Part shown: positions 11,974 through 20,117 of the stretch, one piece after another
Position numbering within the stretch: the first letter of the stretch is position 1
How the letters are laid out: every line of letters begins with the position of its first letter
NCBI RefSeq assembly: GCF_029433445.1
Contig: NZ_JAQTIC010000006.1
Location: 62,001 to 126,000, forward strand
DNA length: 64,000 nt
From: Lactobacillus sp. ESL0701
GTDB taxonomy: Bacteria > Bacillota > Bacilli > Lactobacillales > Lactobacillaceae
Direction of reading: 5' to 3'
Notes under the pieces: generated by a model
Told to the model about the DNA's origin: nothing
Database searches by the model: none
The model's input: only the letters and a program-made list of their open reading frames with translations
Translations under genes and position numbers: made by a program

Positions 11974-12002
11974 ATTATATTGTATAATGTTATCGCTTTC
12001 AA
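11974..12002 (-). promoter_or_regulatory. ula operon promoter with overlapping cre site
   Basis: On the minus strand TTGAAA (12002-11997) and TATAAT (11979-11974) are separated by exactly 17 bp, 42 bp upstream of ulaG. TGAAAGCGATAACA (12001-11988) matches the CcpA cre consensus TGWAANCGNTNWCA at every position and covers the -35 box and part of the spacer. This predicts direct carbon catabolite repression of ascorbate use. Confidence 0.75.
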
Positions 12003-12007
12003 TCATA

Positions 12008-12098
12008 TTTTATGATAATTTAAATATTTTATGGTGTTTTATCATTATAAAAAGCAAAATGTTGTGTTTGATATCTTTTTATGATATTTTTTGATAAT
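12008..12098. promoter_or_regulatory. Repeated ATGATAA-type sites between ulaG and the DeoR-family gene
   Basis: TTTTATGATA occurs at about 12008-12017 and 12077-12086. The inverted element TTATCAT is at 12039-12045, and TGATAA recurs at 12092-12097. They fill the AT-rich space between the two divergent promoters. I infer that they are operators for the DeoR-family regulator encoded at 12136. The exact operator is not defined by sequence alone because the background is very AT-rich. Confidence 0.4.
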
Positions 12099-12135
12099 AA
12101 ATTTTAGGAGAATAATGTTAATATAGGAAAACAAA

Positions 12136-12897
12136 ATGAAGAATTCATATCAAGAAATTAAAAACAGAAGAAAGAAAATCATTGATTTACTCAATCATGA
12201 AAAAAGTATTTCATTAGATGATCTCAGCAAAAAACTCGGTGTCTCAATCATGACTGTTCGCCGAGATTGTAGTAACTTAGCCAATCAAGGGCAAATTGAA
12301 CAGGAAAAAGGCATTATTTCACTAGTTAAACCAGAAGAAATTCCCTTTACAGATTCCGTCAGTTACATCAAGCAACGAATTGGTAAGGAAGCTGCATCTC
12401 ATATTGAAAAGCATAATTGGGTTTTTATTAATTCAAGTACAACTGCCTTTGAAGCAATACCATATTTATTGAAAAAAGACGTTAATATTCTAACTAATAA
12501 TGGTTATGCCGGAAACTTAGACATGCATGCCAGCAATAGCAAAATCATCTTGAGCGGCGGCAATGTCAGCCGCAAAATGATTATGAGTGGTGACTTAGCA
12601 GTTGAGCCCTTCTTAAAAATTTATGCCGATTGGGCAATCATTGGCTGTGCCGGAATTAGCTTAAATCGCGGGGTTGCCACACCATTTATTGAAGAAGCCA
12701 AGGTTAACGGAGCAATTATCAAGCATGCGCGCAAACTAATTGTGGTTGCAGATTATAGCAAATTCAGCCAGTTTTCTAACTTTACCATTTGTCAGGCAAC
12801 CGACATTGATTTGCTAATCACTGACTCTTTTACACCCAAGAAGATTATTGCCGGCTTTATTAAAGCTGGCATTCAGGTCATTCAAGTGCAGCTATAA
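12136..12897 (+). CDS. ulaR: DeoR/GlpR family transcriptional regulator, probable ula operon regulator
   Basis: A 253-residue one-component regulator. An N-terminal winged HTH (residues about 8-60, ISLDDLSKKLGVSIMTVRRDCSNL) is followed by the DeoR sugar-phosphate-binding C-terminal domain. That domain contains the family blocks FINSSTTAFEAIPYL, NILTNNG, IILSGGNVS and IIGCAGISLNRGVATP. Such regulators are usually repressors that release DNA when a pathway phospho-sugar binds. It is divergent from ulaG across a 204-bp region full of ATGATAA repeats, so the ascorbate operon is its likely target. The symbol is inferred from context. Confidence 0.8.
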   Translation: MKNSYQEIKNRRKKIIDLLNHEKSISLDDLSKKLGVSIMTVRRDCSNLANQGQIEQEKGIISLVKPEEIPFTDSVSYIKQRIGKEAASHIEKHNWVFINSSTTAFEAIPYLLKKDVNILTNNGYAGNLDMHASNSKIILSGGNVSRKMIMSGDLAVEPFLKIYADWAIIGCAGISLNRGVATPFIEEAKVNGAIIKHARKLIVVADYSKFSQFSNFTICQATDIDLLITDSFTPKKIIAGFIKAGIQVIQVQL

Positions 12898-12911
12898 AAT
12901 TTAAGCAAACA

Positions 12912-12950
12912 AAAACAGCAAAAAGTATGCTTTATACTTTTTGCTGTTTT
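12912..12950. terminator. Bidirectional terminator between the DeoR-family and DUF4811 genes
   Basis: A 17-bp perfect stem (AACAGCAAAAAGTAT and its complement) with a five-base loop, flanked by A- and T-runs. It serves the two convergent genes. Confidence 0.85.
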
Positions 12951-12961
12951 AATCTACTTAA

Positions 12962-13705
12962 TTATTTTAAAGATTTAATAACCTTTTTAAACATTTGCTG
13001 TTGAAATTCTTGAGCATACTGCTTAGCTAGACTAGCTTGCTTAGCCTTATCAGTTGCCAAAGCTGGATTCTTCATCATAGCTTGCTTAACTTGCGCCATG
13101 ACATATTGCTGTGCCTGCTGTTTCAGCTTTTGCTGAGCTGCTTTAGACTTCATGGCAGCCATTTTCTTTTGCATTGCCTTAACTTGATCAGTTGATAAAT
13201 AGAACCAAGATTTAGGTAAATAGAATGTATTTGAACGTTTAACTAATTTATTTTCTAAACCAGAAACACCAAACCATAATTTAGCTGCACTTGAATCAAA
13301 GCGCCAACGAGTTTCCTTAACCTTTAACGTTGCCGTGTTACCTGATACACGCTTAACGTGGTTATTAGCTGCCGTTAATTCATTAGCTTGTGTATGACTA
13401 GGCTTCTTTTGGTCTAAGGTCTTTTTATAAACGACAACTGTTTCTTTACCATTGGTCCCAACTGGCTTATACAGAACCATGTTCAAGCCATTCTTAGCAC
13501 TTGCTGGATAAACTTGTACAGTCTTGGTTGTCGTTTCCTGATGCATACCATAATGCTCATGACTATTCAAAGTCAAAAAGACCAGTGAACTAATTAAAAT
13601 TACTGCTGAAACGATTGTTGCTGTAATTCGCCACTTCGGCGTTTTAATAAAGATATAACTGATAAAAGCTGCAAGTGCCCCAATAACTAATGTTGCCAAA
13701 ATCAT
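12962..13705 (-). CDS. DUF4811 domain-containing membrane protein
   Basis: A 247-residue protein with two N-terminal membrane helices (residues about 1-20 and 27-46). An extracellular-type domain follows, ending in a long Gln/Lys/Ala-rich helical tail (KAAQQKLKQQAQQYVMAQVK) that is probably a coiled coil. It matches what I know as DUF4811, found in lactobacilli directly downstream of DHA2-type exporters. It starts 3 bp after the exporter stop, so the two are surely co-expressed. Its role is unknown; an accessory or periplasm-like partner of the exporter is an inference from the strict linkage. Confidence 0.8.
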   Translation of the reverse strand: MILATLVIGALAAFISYIFIKTPKWRITATIVSAVILISSLVFLTLNSHEHYGMHQETTTKTVQVYPASAKNGLNMVLYKPVGTNGKETVVVYKKTLDQKKPSHTQANELTAANNHVKRVSGNTATLKVKETRWRFDSSAAKLWFGVSGLENKLVKRSNTFYLPKSWFYLSTDQVKAMQKKMAAMKSKAAQQKLKQQAQQYVMAQVKQAMMKNPALATDKAKQASLAKQYAQEFQQQMFKKVIKSLK

Positions 13706-13708
13706 TTA

Positions 13709-15181
13709 TTATTCACCGCCTTCTAATTTAATATCATGACTAGGTGTCCGTTTATCCTTTAAGAAGAATGAAAGGCATAAACCGATAACTGCAAAGACTA
13801 ATGAGAACATGAATGCAGCATGGTAACCATCTAAAGTTGCCGTTAGGTACTTTTGCTTATAGCTAAACGGTGCTGCCTTTAATAATGACTTACCTGGTGC
13901 CTTAGCATTAGTAACATTAGTTAACAAAGTAATCATAATTGCTGAACCAATTGATGAAGCAATCTGGCGAACTGTGTTGTTTGAAGCCGTCCCATCAGCA
14001 ATTAAATTATCAGGTAAAGCATTCATTCCTGAAGTGGTTACCGGCATCGTAATCATTGAAATACCAAACATTCTGATTGCATATAAGAAGACAATGTAGA
14101 TATCTGGTGTATCCAAAGTCAACCATAAAAATGGCAACGTCCCTAAAATAAGTAAGGTCATGCCCAATGTAACTAACCGTTTACCACCAATTTCATCAAA
14201 TAAACGACCGGTAATTGGACTCATTAAAGTCATAACAACGGCACCGGCAAGTAAAGTCAAACCTGAGTTAAGTGCACTCATGCCGTGAACAATTTGCAAA
14301 TATAATGGTAAGACAGATTCAACCCCTAGCATCGCAATGGTTGAAATTGAGGCCATTACTGATGCTAAAGTAAATTCCTTAGTCTTAAATACCCGTAATT
14401 GCAAAAATGGCTTAGGAATTACTAATTGCCGCCAAACAAATAACGCGGTCACAATGACACCAACGACTAGAGCAATATCAACATTCTTTGCGTCCCAGCC
14501 ATCATTACCCGCAGCAGAAAAGCCGTAGAGTAAACTACCAAAACCTACTGTTGAAAGCGTTAATGACAACCAATCAAGCTTTTGTTTAGTTGTCTTAAGT
14601 ACCGGCTTCATGAAGAAAAGTGACAATACAATAACGATAACCATCAATGGAATTAACATACCAAACAGAACACGCCAGTTGTAATTATCAATAATCCAGC
14701 CAGATAAGGTTGGTCCAATAGCTGGTGCTACCCCAACAACAATTCCTACAAGACCTAAAGCAGCCCCACGTGAATTAGCTGGAAAGATTGATAACATAAT
14801 TGTCTGTAAAAGCGGCATTGAAATACCCACCCCAACAGCCTGAATTAAACGTGCTGTCAGCAGTGTACCAAAGTTTTGTGCACTGTAAGCTAAAATTGTA
14901 CCGCCAAGGAAAATTACCATGGCACTTGTATACAACCACTTAGTGTTAATTGTAGTTGCTAAGTACGCTGATAAAGGAATCATGATCCCGTTAACCATCA
15001 AGAATCCAGTCGTCAGCCATTGCGCTGTAGCAGTTGAAATATTAAACGTCGACATCAATTTAGGTAATGCTGTTGAAAGTAGTGTTTGATTCAAAACCGT
15101 ACAGAAGGTTCCGACTAAAAGCACAATAATCAACATTGCTCTACCAAATGAACTTGTTTTATTATCAGCAATTTTTGCCAA
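13709..15181 (-). CDS. DHA2 family MFS drug exporter (EmrB/QacA type)
   Basis: A 490-residue transporter with about 14 membrane helices, the DHA2 topology. Motif A is seen as GRLFDEIGGKRLVTLG in the second half. Motif C, typical of antiporters, is seen as GVAPAIGPTLSGWIIDNYNWR near residue 150. The start is a TTG at 15179-15181, eight bases after GAGGG; no better ATG exists upstream. It forms an operon with the DUF4811 gene. Its promoter has a MerR-type 19-bp spacer and faces a MerR-like regulator gene, so induction by a toxic compound is likely. The substrates are unknown. Confidence 0.9.
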   Translation of the reverse strand: MAKIADNKTSSFGRAMLIIVLLVGTFCTVLNQTLLSTALPKLMSTFNISTATAQWLTTGFLMVNGIMIPLSAYLATTINTKWLYTSAMVIFLGGTILAYSAQNFGTLLTARLIQAVGVGISMPLLQTIMLSIFPANSRGAALGLVGIVVGVAPAIGPTLSGWIIDNYNWRVLFGMLIPLMVIVIVLSLFFMKPVLKTTKQKLDWLSLTLSTVGFGSLLYGFSAAGNDGWDAKNVDIALVVGVIVTALFVWRQLVIPKPFLQLRVFKTKEFTLASVMASISTIAMLGVESVLPLYLQIVHGMSALNSGLTLLAGAVVMTLMSPITGRLFDEIGGKRLVTLGMTLLILGTLPFLWLTLDTPDIYIVFLYAIRMFGISMITMPVTTSGMNALPDNLIADGTASNNTVRQIASSIGSAIMITLLTNVTNAKAPGKSLLKAAPFSYKQKYLTATLDGYHAAFMFSLVFAVIGLCLSFFLKDKRTPSHDIKLEGGE

Positions 15182-15220
15182 AACAGTTTCCCTCTTTCAT
15201 ATTTTTAAACAAGATGTTTT

Positions 15221-15251
15221 CTAATATAAAATAGTTCATACTTAATGTCAA
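15221..15251 (-). promoter_or_regulatory. MerR-type promoter (19-bp spacer) of the MFS exporter operon
   Basis: On the minus strand TTGACA (15251-15246) and TATTAG (15226-15221) are 19 bp apart, instead of the usual 17. Over-long spacers of 19-20 bp are the hallmark of promoters activated by MerR-family proteins that twist the DNA. A MerR-like gene is encoded divergently at 15373. Confidence 0.6.
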
Positions 15252-15372
15252 ATATTTGATATTGAGGTTAAAAAATTAACACTGATGCTTTTTATGTTAA
15301 AATACTTCCTAACTAGCTAATAAATTATGCCAAAAAGTTTTATAATAATACTAAGTAAATTAGGAGCAACAA

Positions 15373-15813
15373 ATGAAACAAGAGACTTATGCAGAATGGC
15401 TAAACCAAATCATTAAACCTGATAAAATTTACCTTAGTATTCGTGATGCCGCCAGAGCAAGCGATGTTTCTGATACTCAGGTACGCTATTGGATCAAGAT
15501 GGGCTACCTTAAAACTACTAAAGCAGAAAATGGCGCAATTAAGCTGCCCTTTAATCAAATTGCAAAAATTAGAATGATTAAATTCTTTTTGAATGAAGGG
15601 TATACTTTACCTGCAGCAGCTAAAAAGATGACCGAATATCAAAAAAATGTCCACTCACTCCTGCACCTATTCTTAGGTAGTATTCATGACATTAAACAAG
15701 AAAACGACCAGACAATTTTTGATTTAGGGCCCCTAGCTACTAACCCTAAACAGCATATTTATGGTATCGAAAGCCAAGAAGATATCAAATTCGTTTTAAA
15801 AGAAAAAAATTAA
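15373..15813 (+). CDS. MerR-like transcriptional regulator
   Basis: A 146-residue regulator. The segment at about residues 22-85 (IRDAARASDVSDTQVRYWIKMGYLKT and then FNQIAKIRMIKFFLNEGYTLPAAAKKM) is a MerR-type winged helix with the typical Q/T-VRYW-xxGL core. The C-terminal part is short and has no clear metal-binding cysteines, so an organic inducer or dimerisation role is more likely. It is divergent from the DHA2 exporter and the likely activator of its 19-bp-spacer promoter. An AGGAGC ribosome-binding site precedes the start. Confidence 0.82.
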   Translation: MKQETYAEWLNQIIKPDKIYLSIRDAARASDVSDTQVRYWIKMGYLKTTKAENGAIKLPFNQIAKIRMIKFFLNEGYTLPAAAKKMTEYQKNVHSLLHLFLGSIHDIKQENDQTIFDLGPLATNPKQHIYGIESQEDIKFVLKEKN

Positions 15814-15865
15814 CCTGACAATCTTAACTGTCAGGTTAATTAAGCCGCCAATTTTGACGGCTTTT
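15812..15865 (+). terminator. Two consecutive hairpins after the MerR-like gene
   Basis: AACCTGACA/TGTCAGGTT starts at the stop codon. AAGCCG/CGGCTT followed by TTTTTACTT comes next and is the better terminator. They end the MerR-like transcript. Confidence 0.7.
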
Positions 15866-15903
15866 TACTTTAAAAATTAATACGTTATTTTCATCAATAA
15901 TAA

Positions 15904-15935
15904 AAAGCCGCATTAGTTATAACTAATGCGGCTTT
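15904..15935 (-). terminator. Terminator of the dehydrogenase gene
   Basis: A 32-bp perfect palindrome (AAAGCCGCATTAGTTA and its complement), with a T-run on the minus strand, lies directly behind the dehydrogenase stop codon. Confidence 0.8.
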
Positions 15936-15941
15936 ACTTAA

Positions 15942-16916
15942 TTATAAATACTGCGCAACCTGATTAACCATGTTTTTAGCATGTCCATCACGCAATAAGG
16001 CAATGATATTTTCCGAAGCCTCGTTAGCAATTGCCGTGCGTGCTTCTAGTGTCGCGGTACCAGCATGCGGCGTCAATACAACGTTATCTAATGCACCTAA
16101 AGCTGCTGGCACTTCAGGTTCTTCCGCGAACACATCAAGTCCAGCACCAGCGATTGTCTTATTCTCCAAAGCTGTAATTAAATCAGCCTGATTAATTAGC
16201 TTTCCCCGTGCTGTATTAATAATATAAGCAGTTGGTTTCATTTCATTAAAAACACTACTATTGAAAACACCCTCGGTTTGCGGCGTTAAAGGTGCATGCA
16301 GTGTAATAACATCAGAATTTTTAATTAAAGTCGAAAAATCGGCATAGTTAACATTAAGTTTCTGTTCCTCAGCAGAACTTAACTGATGTCGATTATTGTA
16401 AATAACCTTCATCCCTAATAGTTGGGCAAATTGACCAACCGTACTGCCAATTCTCCCCATGCCATAAATACCCAAAGTTTTACCAGCTAGACTCATTCCC
16501 ATATTCCGGGGCTCGCCAAGATCAGGCCAGTTGCCCGCACGCAAATCTTGGTCATACACATGCAAGCGGCGCACTGATGCAAGCATCAATGCAATTGCCA
16601 TTTCAGCCGTTGGCATCCGTACTGCTTGCGGCGTATTAGCTACCACAATACCCTTTTTTTGTGCATAATCAATGTCAATATGATCAAAGCCCACACCAAC
16701 GGTCGCAATAATTTTCAAATTAGCGCCCGCATCAATTAATTCGCGGTCACCTTTTAATCCTGCTAAGAGCACACCATCATATTCTGGCAGCATTTGTAAT
16801 ACTTCCGCACGCGAAAACTGTTTATTCTGTGGATACGTAACATCAAATACTTCCTGTAATTTTTTTATTACTTGGTCCGGAGCTTTTCCCGTTACTAATA
16901 CTTTTGACTGTGGCAT
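15942..16916 (-). CDS. D-isomer-specific 2-hydroxyacid dehydrogenase
   Basis: A 324-residue NAD(P)-dependent reductase of the D-2-hydroxyacid dehydrogenase family. The Rossmann motif is LGIYGMGRIGSTVGQF near residue 148. The catalytic Arg is in NTARGKL, the Glu in DVFAEEPEVP, and the His in LTPHAGTAT. The sequence fits glyoxylate/hydroxypyruvate or broad 2-ketoacid reductases better than lactate dehydrogenase, but the substrate is not decidable. I chose the ATG at 16914-16916 because AGAAGGAG lies right before it; the seven extra upstream codons encode that ribosome-binding site. It follows the amidohydrolase gene by 21 bp and is probably co-transcribed with it. Confidence 0.9.
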   Translation of the reverse strand: MPQSKVLVTGKAPDQVIKKLQEVFDVTYPQNKQFSRAEVLQMLPEYDGVLLAGLKGDRELIDAGANLKIIATVGVGFDHIDIDYAQKKGIVVANTPQAVRMPTAEMAIALMLASVRRLHVYDQDLRAGNWPDLGEPRNMGMSLAGKTLGIYGMGRIGSTVGQFAQLLGMKVIYNNRHQLSSAEEQKLNVNYADFSTLIKNSDVITLHAPLTPQTEGVFNSSVFNEMKPTAYIINTARGKLINQADLITALENKTIAGAGLDVFAEEPEVPAALGALDNVVLTPHAGTATLEARTAIANEASENIIALLRDGHAKNMVNQVAQYL

Positions 16917-16937
16917 TAATTTTTCTCCTTCTAACAA

Positions 16938-17915
16938 TTAAACTTTCAAAGCTGGATCATTGGCTGCCTCAACAGCAGCAACTGCCGTCTTTTTAAAATA
17001 AATCCGTTCAGCATTATTGTACATCACATCCGCTAGTTCTTCGGTTGTAAAAATTGACGTGCGTTCTAACCACGTTGATAGACTATGGTAAGAATTAAAC
17101 GTAGCTGACCATGGTGCATCACTGCCCCAAATAATCCGCTTAGCACCCAAAGCCTCCTTAGCAAGAGCAACATCTTGTTGACAACGCAAGAATGGCTCCG
17201 TAGTTTCATTTTCAATATCCTGAATTGCGGCAATATCAGTGTAGATATTCGGATAAGGCTGCCACTGATTAAGTGCAGCTTGCAAACGATTTAAATGGTC
17301 CGCACTTGGAAACGATAAATGACAAACCACAAAATCCAGCTCTGGGTACATTCTAGCTAAATTGGCAATTGCCTCCGGCTGATAACTAGCTTGGGTATAA
17401 TCACCATAATCAACAGTTACCACAAAGCCGGGATAATCGCTAAGATAATGAAAAATTTGACCAACGCGCGGATCCGTATCCAAGCGAAACGGCGTTGTCA
17501 GGTGATAACCAGTCAGACCACCACCCTGACTGATTTCAAATTTCATTGCTCTAAAGCCCAATTCTTCAACGTGCCGTTTTACAATCTGCATGTAAAATTC
17601 ACTAAAAGGATCGACAGAAAAGGCCCCAATGAAACGGTCAGGATACTTTTTAACTGCTTGATAAGAATAATAATTCTGAAAGCCATACAAACTGCCCTGC
17701 AGTAAAACAGCCTTATCAATTCCATTAGCTGCCAAGACTTTTAGCGCTGACTCAGCAGTAAAAGTATCGTCCCCCCAGCCATCAGGAAATAACTTCAGTA
17801 CTGCTTGATTATTATCCCAAATCGCACGACCATTGCCTAAAGCTGTCAAACTGCCTTTACCATTAAAGCCGGCAAGTGAACGCACTAGATGAAAGTGTGC
17901 ATCAATCTTCTTCAT
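16938..17915 (-). CDS. Amidohydrolase-2 family metal-dependent hydrolase
   Basis: A 325-residue TIM-barrel hydrolase or decarboxylase of the amidohydrolase superfamily. The N-terminal metal motif is KIDAHFHLV (residues 4-9), further metal-type residues are in DFVVCHLSFP, and the final Asp is in IIWGSDAPWS. The family acts on cyclic or aromatic carboxylates and lactones. The neighbouring 2-hydroxyacid dehydrogenase suggests a short catabolic pair, but no substrate is visible. GGAGG precedes the start. No regulator is adjacent. Confidence 0.85.
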   Translation of the reverse strand: MKKIDAHFHLVRSLAGFNGKGSLTALGNGRAIWDNNQAVLKLFPDGWGDDTFTAESALKVLAANGIDKAVLLQGSLYGFQNYYSYQAVKKYPDRFIGAFSVDPFSEFYMQIVKRHVEELGFRAMKFEISQGGGLTGYHLTTPFRLDTDPRVGQIFHYLSDYPGFVVTVDYGDYTQASYQPEAIANLARMYPELDFVVCHLSFPSADHLNRLQAALNQWQPYPNIYTDIAAIQDIENETTEPFLRCQQDVALAKEALGAKRIIWGSDAPWSATFNSYHSLSTWLERTSIFTTEELADVMYNNAERIYFKKTAVAAVEAANDPALKV

Positions 17916-18011
17916 TATTAAACCTCCGTTGTTAATCCCTAGTTTACTACTAATAAACTGGTATTTTTCAAATTAACTTTCAGCCCCGCTATCACAAATA
18001 TTTATAAACTA

Positions 18012-18042
18012 AAAACCGCGCCTAAATACTAGACGTGGTTTT
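18012..18042 (-). terminator. Terminator of the small membrane protein gene
   Basis: AAAACCGCG and CGTGGTTTT pair (one G-U) around a short loop. On the minus strand the T-run follows. It lies behind the 113-residue gene at 18045. Confidence 0.65.
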
Positions 18043-18044
18043 AT

Positions 18045-18386
18045 TTAATTAAGACAATCAATAATTTCTTGAATATCTTTATTTTTTTGCTCAGGCGTAA
18101 TCTGATGATCATTAATGATCTTAATCGCTTGTTGTACCAAAGAAAATACCTGCGCATCATTTTCATTATCATTAATTAAATAGCTAATTTTAAAATATGA
18201 TTCTAGCTTTTTAGCATTATCTTCTTCTAGCGCATCTTTAATAAAGCTCTTAAAGATCAGCCGCAAATTACGTGACCGCTTATTGCGTTCCTGACGTTTT
18301 TCATAATATGGCAAAAATAATGCTACACAAACAGCTGCAATCTCAGCAAATGCTGTCACCCATTCTGATATTGAACCTAATTCCAT
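18045..18386 (-). CDS. Small membrane-anchored protein of unknown function
   Basis: A 113-residue protein. A single N-terminal membrane helix (about residues 6-27, WVTAFAEIAAVCVALFLPYY) is followed by a basic patch (EKRQERNKRSRNLR) and a cytosolic helical domain of about 75 residues. The positive residues after the helix predict the C-terminal domain inside the cell. GAGGTGAAATT is a good ribosome-binding site. Similar short one-helix proteins occur widely in lactobacilli without assigned function. It stands alone between the amidohydrolase and ABC operons. Confidence 0.65.
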   Translation of the reverse strand: MELGSISEWVTAFAEIAAVCVALFLPYYEKRQERNKRSRNLRLIFKSFIKDALEEDNAKKLESYFKISYLINDNENDAQVFSLVQQAIKIINDHQITPEQKNKDIQEIIDCLN

Positions 18387-18445
18387 AATTTCACCTCGAT
18401 ATTATTATACAAATATATTACGTGAAAATCACAGGCTTTTCATAA

Positions 18446-19225
18446 TTAATCGTCAGTATCATTAAAGGTTGCCATTAGTTCATCCAAATTCAGCTTTGTT
18501 TTTTGCTCATTGTCAAGATCTGCTACCACTTGACCCGAGCGCAAAACTAGCAGCCGATTACCATATTTAAGCGCGTCTTCCATACTATGAGTAATCATTA
18601 GACAGGTTAACTTTTGGGTGGTCACAATCTGGCTGGTCTGAGCCATCAACTTACGACTAGTTTTCGGATCTAACGCCGCCGTATGTTCATCTAATAAGAG
18701 AATGTCCGGGCGTTTAATTGTTGCCATCAAGAAGCTTAACGTCTGCCTTTGACCACCTGACAAATGTTCCGTCGGCGTGTCTAACTTATCCGCCAGCGAA
18801 TTACCCATCTGAGTCGCGATTTCACGCAATTGCTCTTTATGAGCAGCCAACTTGCGCAAATGTAGACCGCGACGCTCACCGCGCTTTTTAGCAAGTAAAA
18901 TATTTTCCGCAACCGTCATTCGCGGTGCCGTTCCCATCTTAGGATCTTGAAAAACGCGACTAATAAAACTGGTCCTTTTTTCAACTGATTGGTGAGTAAT
19001 CTCCTGCCCCTGATGCAGTATTCTTCCTGCTGTGGGGGTAATTAACCCGCTAATGGTATTAAAAAGCGTTGATTTACCGGCACCATTGGCACCCACGATG
19101 GTAATAAAGTCGCCTTGATTAATTGTTAATGTCAAATCACGTAAAATTTTCGCTTCTGCTGGCGTGTGCTGGTTAACAACGGTTGTCACTTTATCCAAAG
19201 TTAAAACTGCCTGTTTACTTTCCAT
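18446..19225 (-). CDS. ABC transporter ATP-binding protein (COG1101 type, TrpXYZ-like system)
   Basis: A 259-residue ATPase with Walker A GANGAGKST, signature LSGGQRQ, Walker B ILLLDEHTAALDP and switch His in MITHSMED. The ABC signature, size and neighbours fit the COG1101 subgroup paired with COG2984/COG4120 proteins. Members of that importer type in streptococci (TrpXYZ) have been linked to tryptophan or other aromatic compounds. Its start overlaps the end of the permease gene by 11 bp. No clear terminator follows its stop. Confidence 0.88.
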   Translation of the reverse strand: MESKQAVLTLDKVTTVVNQHTPAEAKILRDLTLTINQGDFITIVGANGAGKSTLFNTISGLITPTAGRILHQGQEITHQSVEKRTSFISRVFQDPKMGTAPRMTVAENILLAKKRGERRGLHLRKLAAHKEQLREIATQMGNSLADKLDTPTEHLSGGQRQTLSFLMATIKRPDILLLDEHTAALDPKTSRKLMAQTSQIVTTQKLTCLMITHSMEDALKYGNRLLVLRSGQVVADLDNEQKTKLNLDELMATFNDTDD

Positions 19226-20117
19226 GTTGGCTCACTCCTTTACGTAAAATTCCGTCCAACTTTAACGCGTGCCGCAATTTCGGCAGCATTAAACAAATAG
19301 CTAAAATAATAGCTGAAATCAGATTGAGGTCATTAGTTGAAAAGCCTAGTTGCAAAACAATCAGTAAGACAAACCGATAAATAATACTGCCTAAAATCAC
19401 GGCAATTAATCGCTGATTAAGCGTTAAATAGCCAAAGACGACCTCACCGATAATAATTGAAGCTAACGCAATTACGATAATCCCAATGCCCATATTGGCA
19501 TCTGCATAACCATTATTTTGCGCAATTAGTGCCCCAGCCAGACCGACCAAACCGTTAGACAAGGTCAAGCCTAAAATTGTCATATTATCAGTATTAACCC
19601 CTAAGGACTGCGCCATCATCTGGTTATCGCCCGTTACAATGAAGGCTTGCCCTAAATCAGTTTCTAAAAATAGGGCAATCAAAATGGTAATTAGAATAAT
19701 TGTCCCGCCGCCAATTAATACACTATCAAAGTACCGCGGAAGAGTTTGGAAGATTTTAGCTGAGAAAAAGGTCTTTTGCCCTAGCAGTGAGACGTTAGAA
19801 CCGCCCATAATTCGCAAGTTAACTGACAGACAGCCCGTCATTACTAAGATGCCCGCCAGCAAAATTGGAATGTTGCCTTTGGTATAAAGTAAACCGGTAA
19901 TTAACCCACCTGCCGCGCCACCTAAAAATCCCAGAAGTGTTGCTATGAGCGGCGATACTCCCTTAGTAATTGCCGTCACGGTAATAGCCGCGCCTAGTGG
20001 GAACGTCCCTTCAACCGTCATATCGGCAAAATTCAGAATGCGAAATGTTAAAAATAAGGCAAGCCCTAATAACGCCCATAACAATCCTTGCCCAATGCTT
20101 GAAGTTATTAAATTCAT
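19215..20117 (-). CDS. ABC transporter permease (COG4120 type)
   Basis: A 300-residue permease with about eight to nine membrane helices, similar in layout to branched-chain/ribose-type permeases (LivH/M-like). The segment LGVNTDNMTILGLTLSNGLVGLAGALIAQNNGYAD is the conserved coupling region of this group. The start codon overlaps the stop of the substrate-binding protein gene (ATGA), so translation is coupled. It forms an importer with the proteins on either side. Confidence 0.88.
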   Translation of the reverse strand: MNLITSSIGQGLLWALLGLALFLTFRILNFADMTVEGTFPLGAAITVTAITKGVSPLIATLLGFLGGAAGGLITGLLYTKGNIPILLAGILVMTGCLSVNLRIMGGSNVSLLGQKTFFSAKIFQTLPRYFDSVLIGGGTIILITILIALFLETDLGQAFIVTGDNQMMAQSLGVNTDNMTILGLTLSNGLVGLAGALIAQNNGYADANMGIGIIVIALASIIIGEVVFGYLTLNQRLIAVILGSIIYRFVLLIVLQLGFSTNDLNLISAIILAICLMLPKLRHALKLDGILRKGVSQHGK

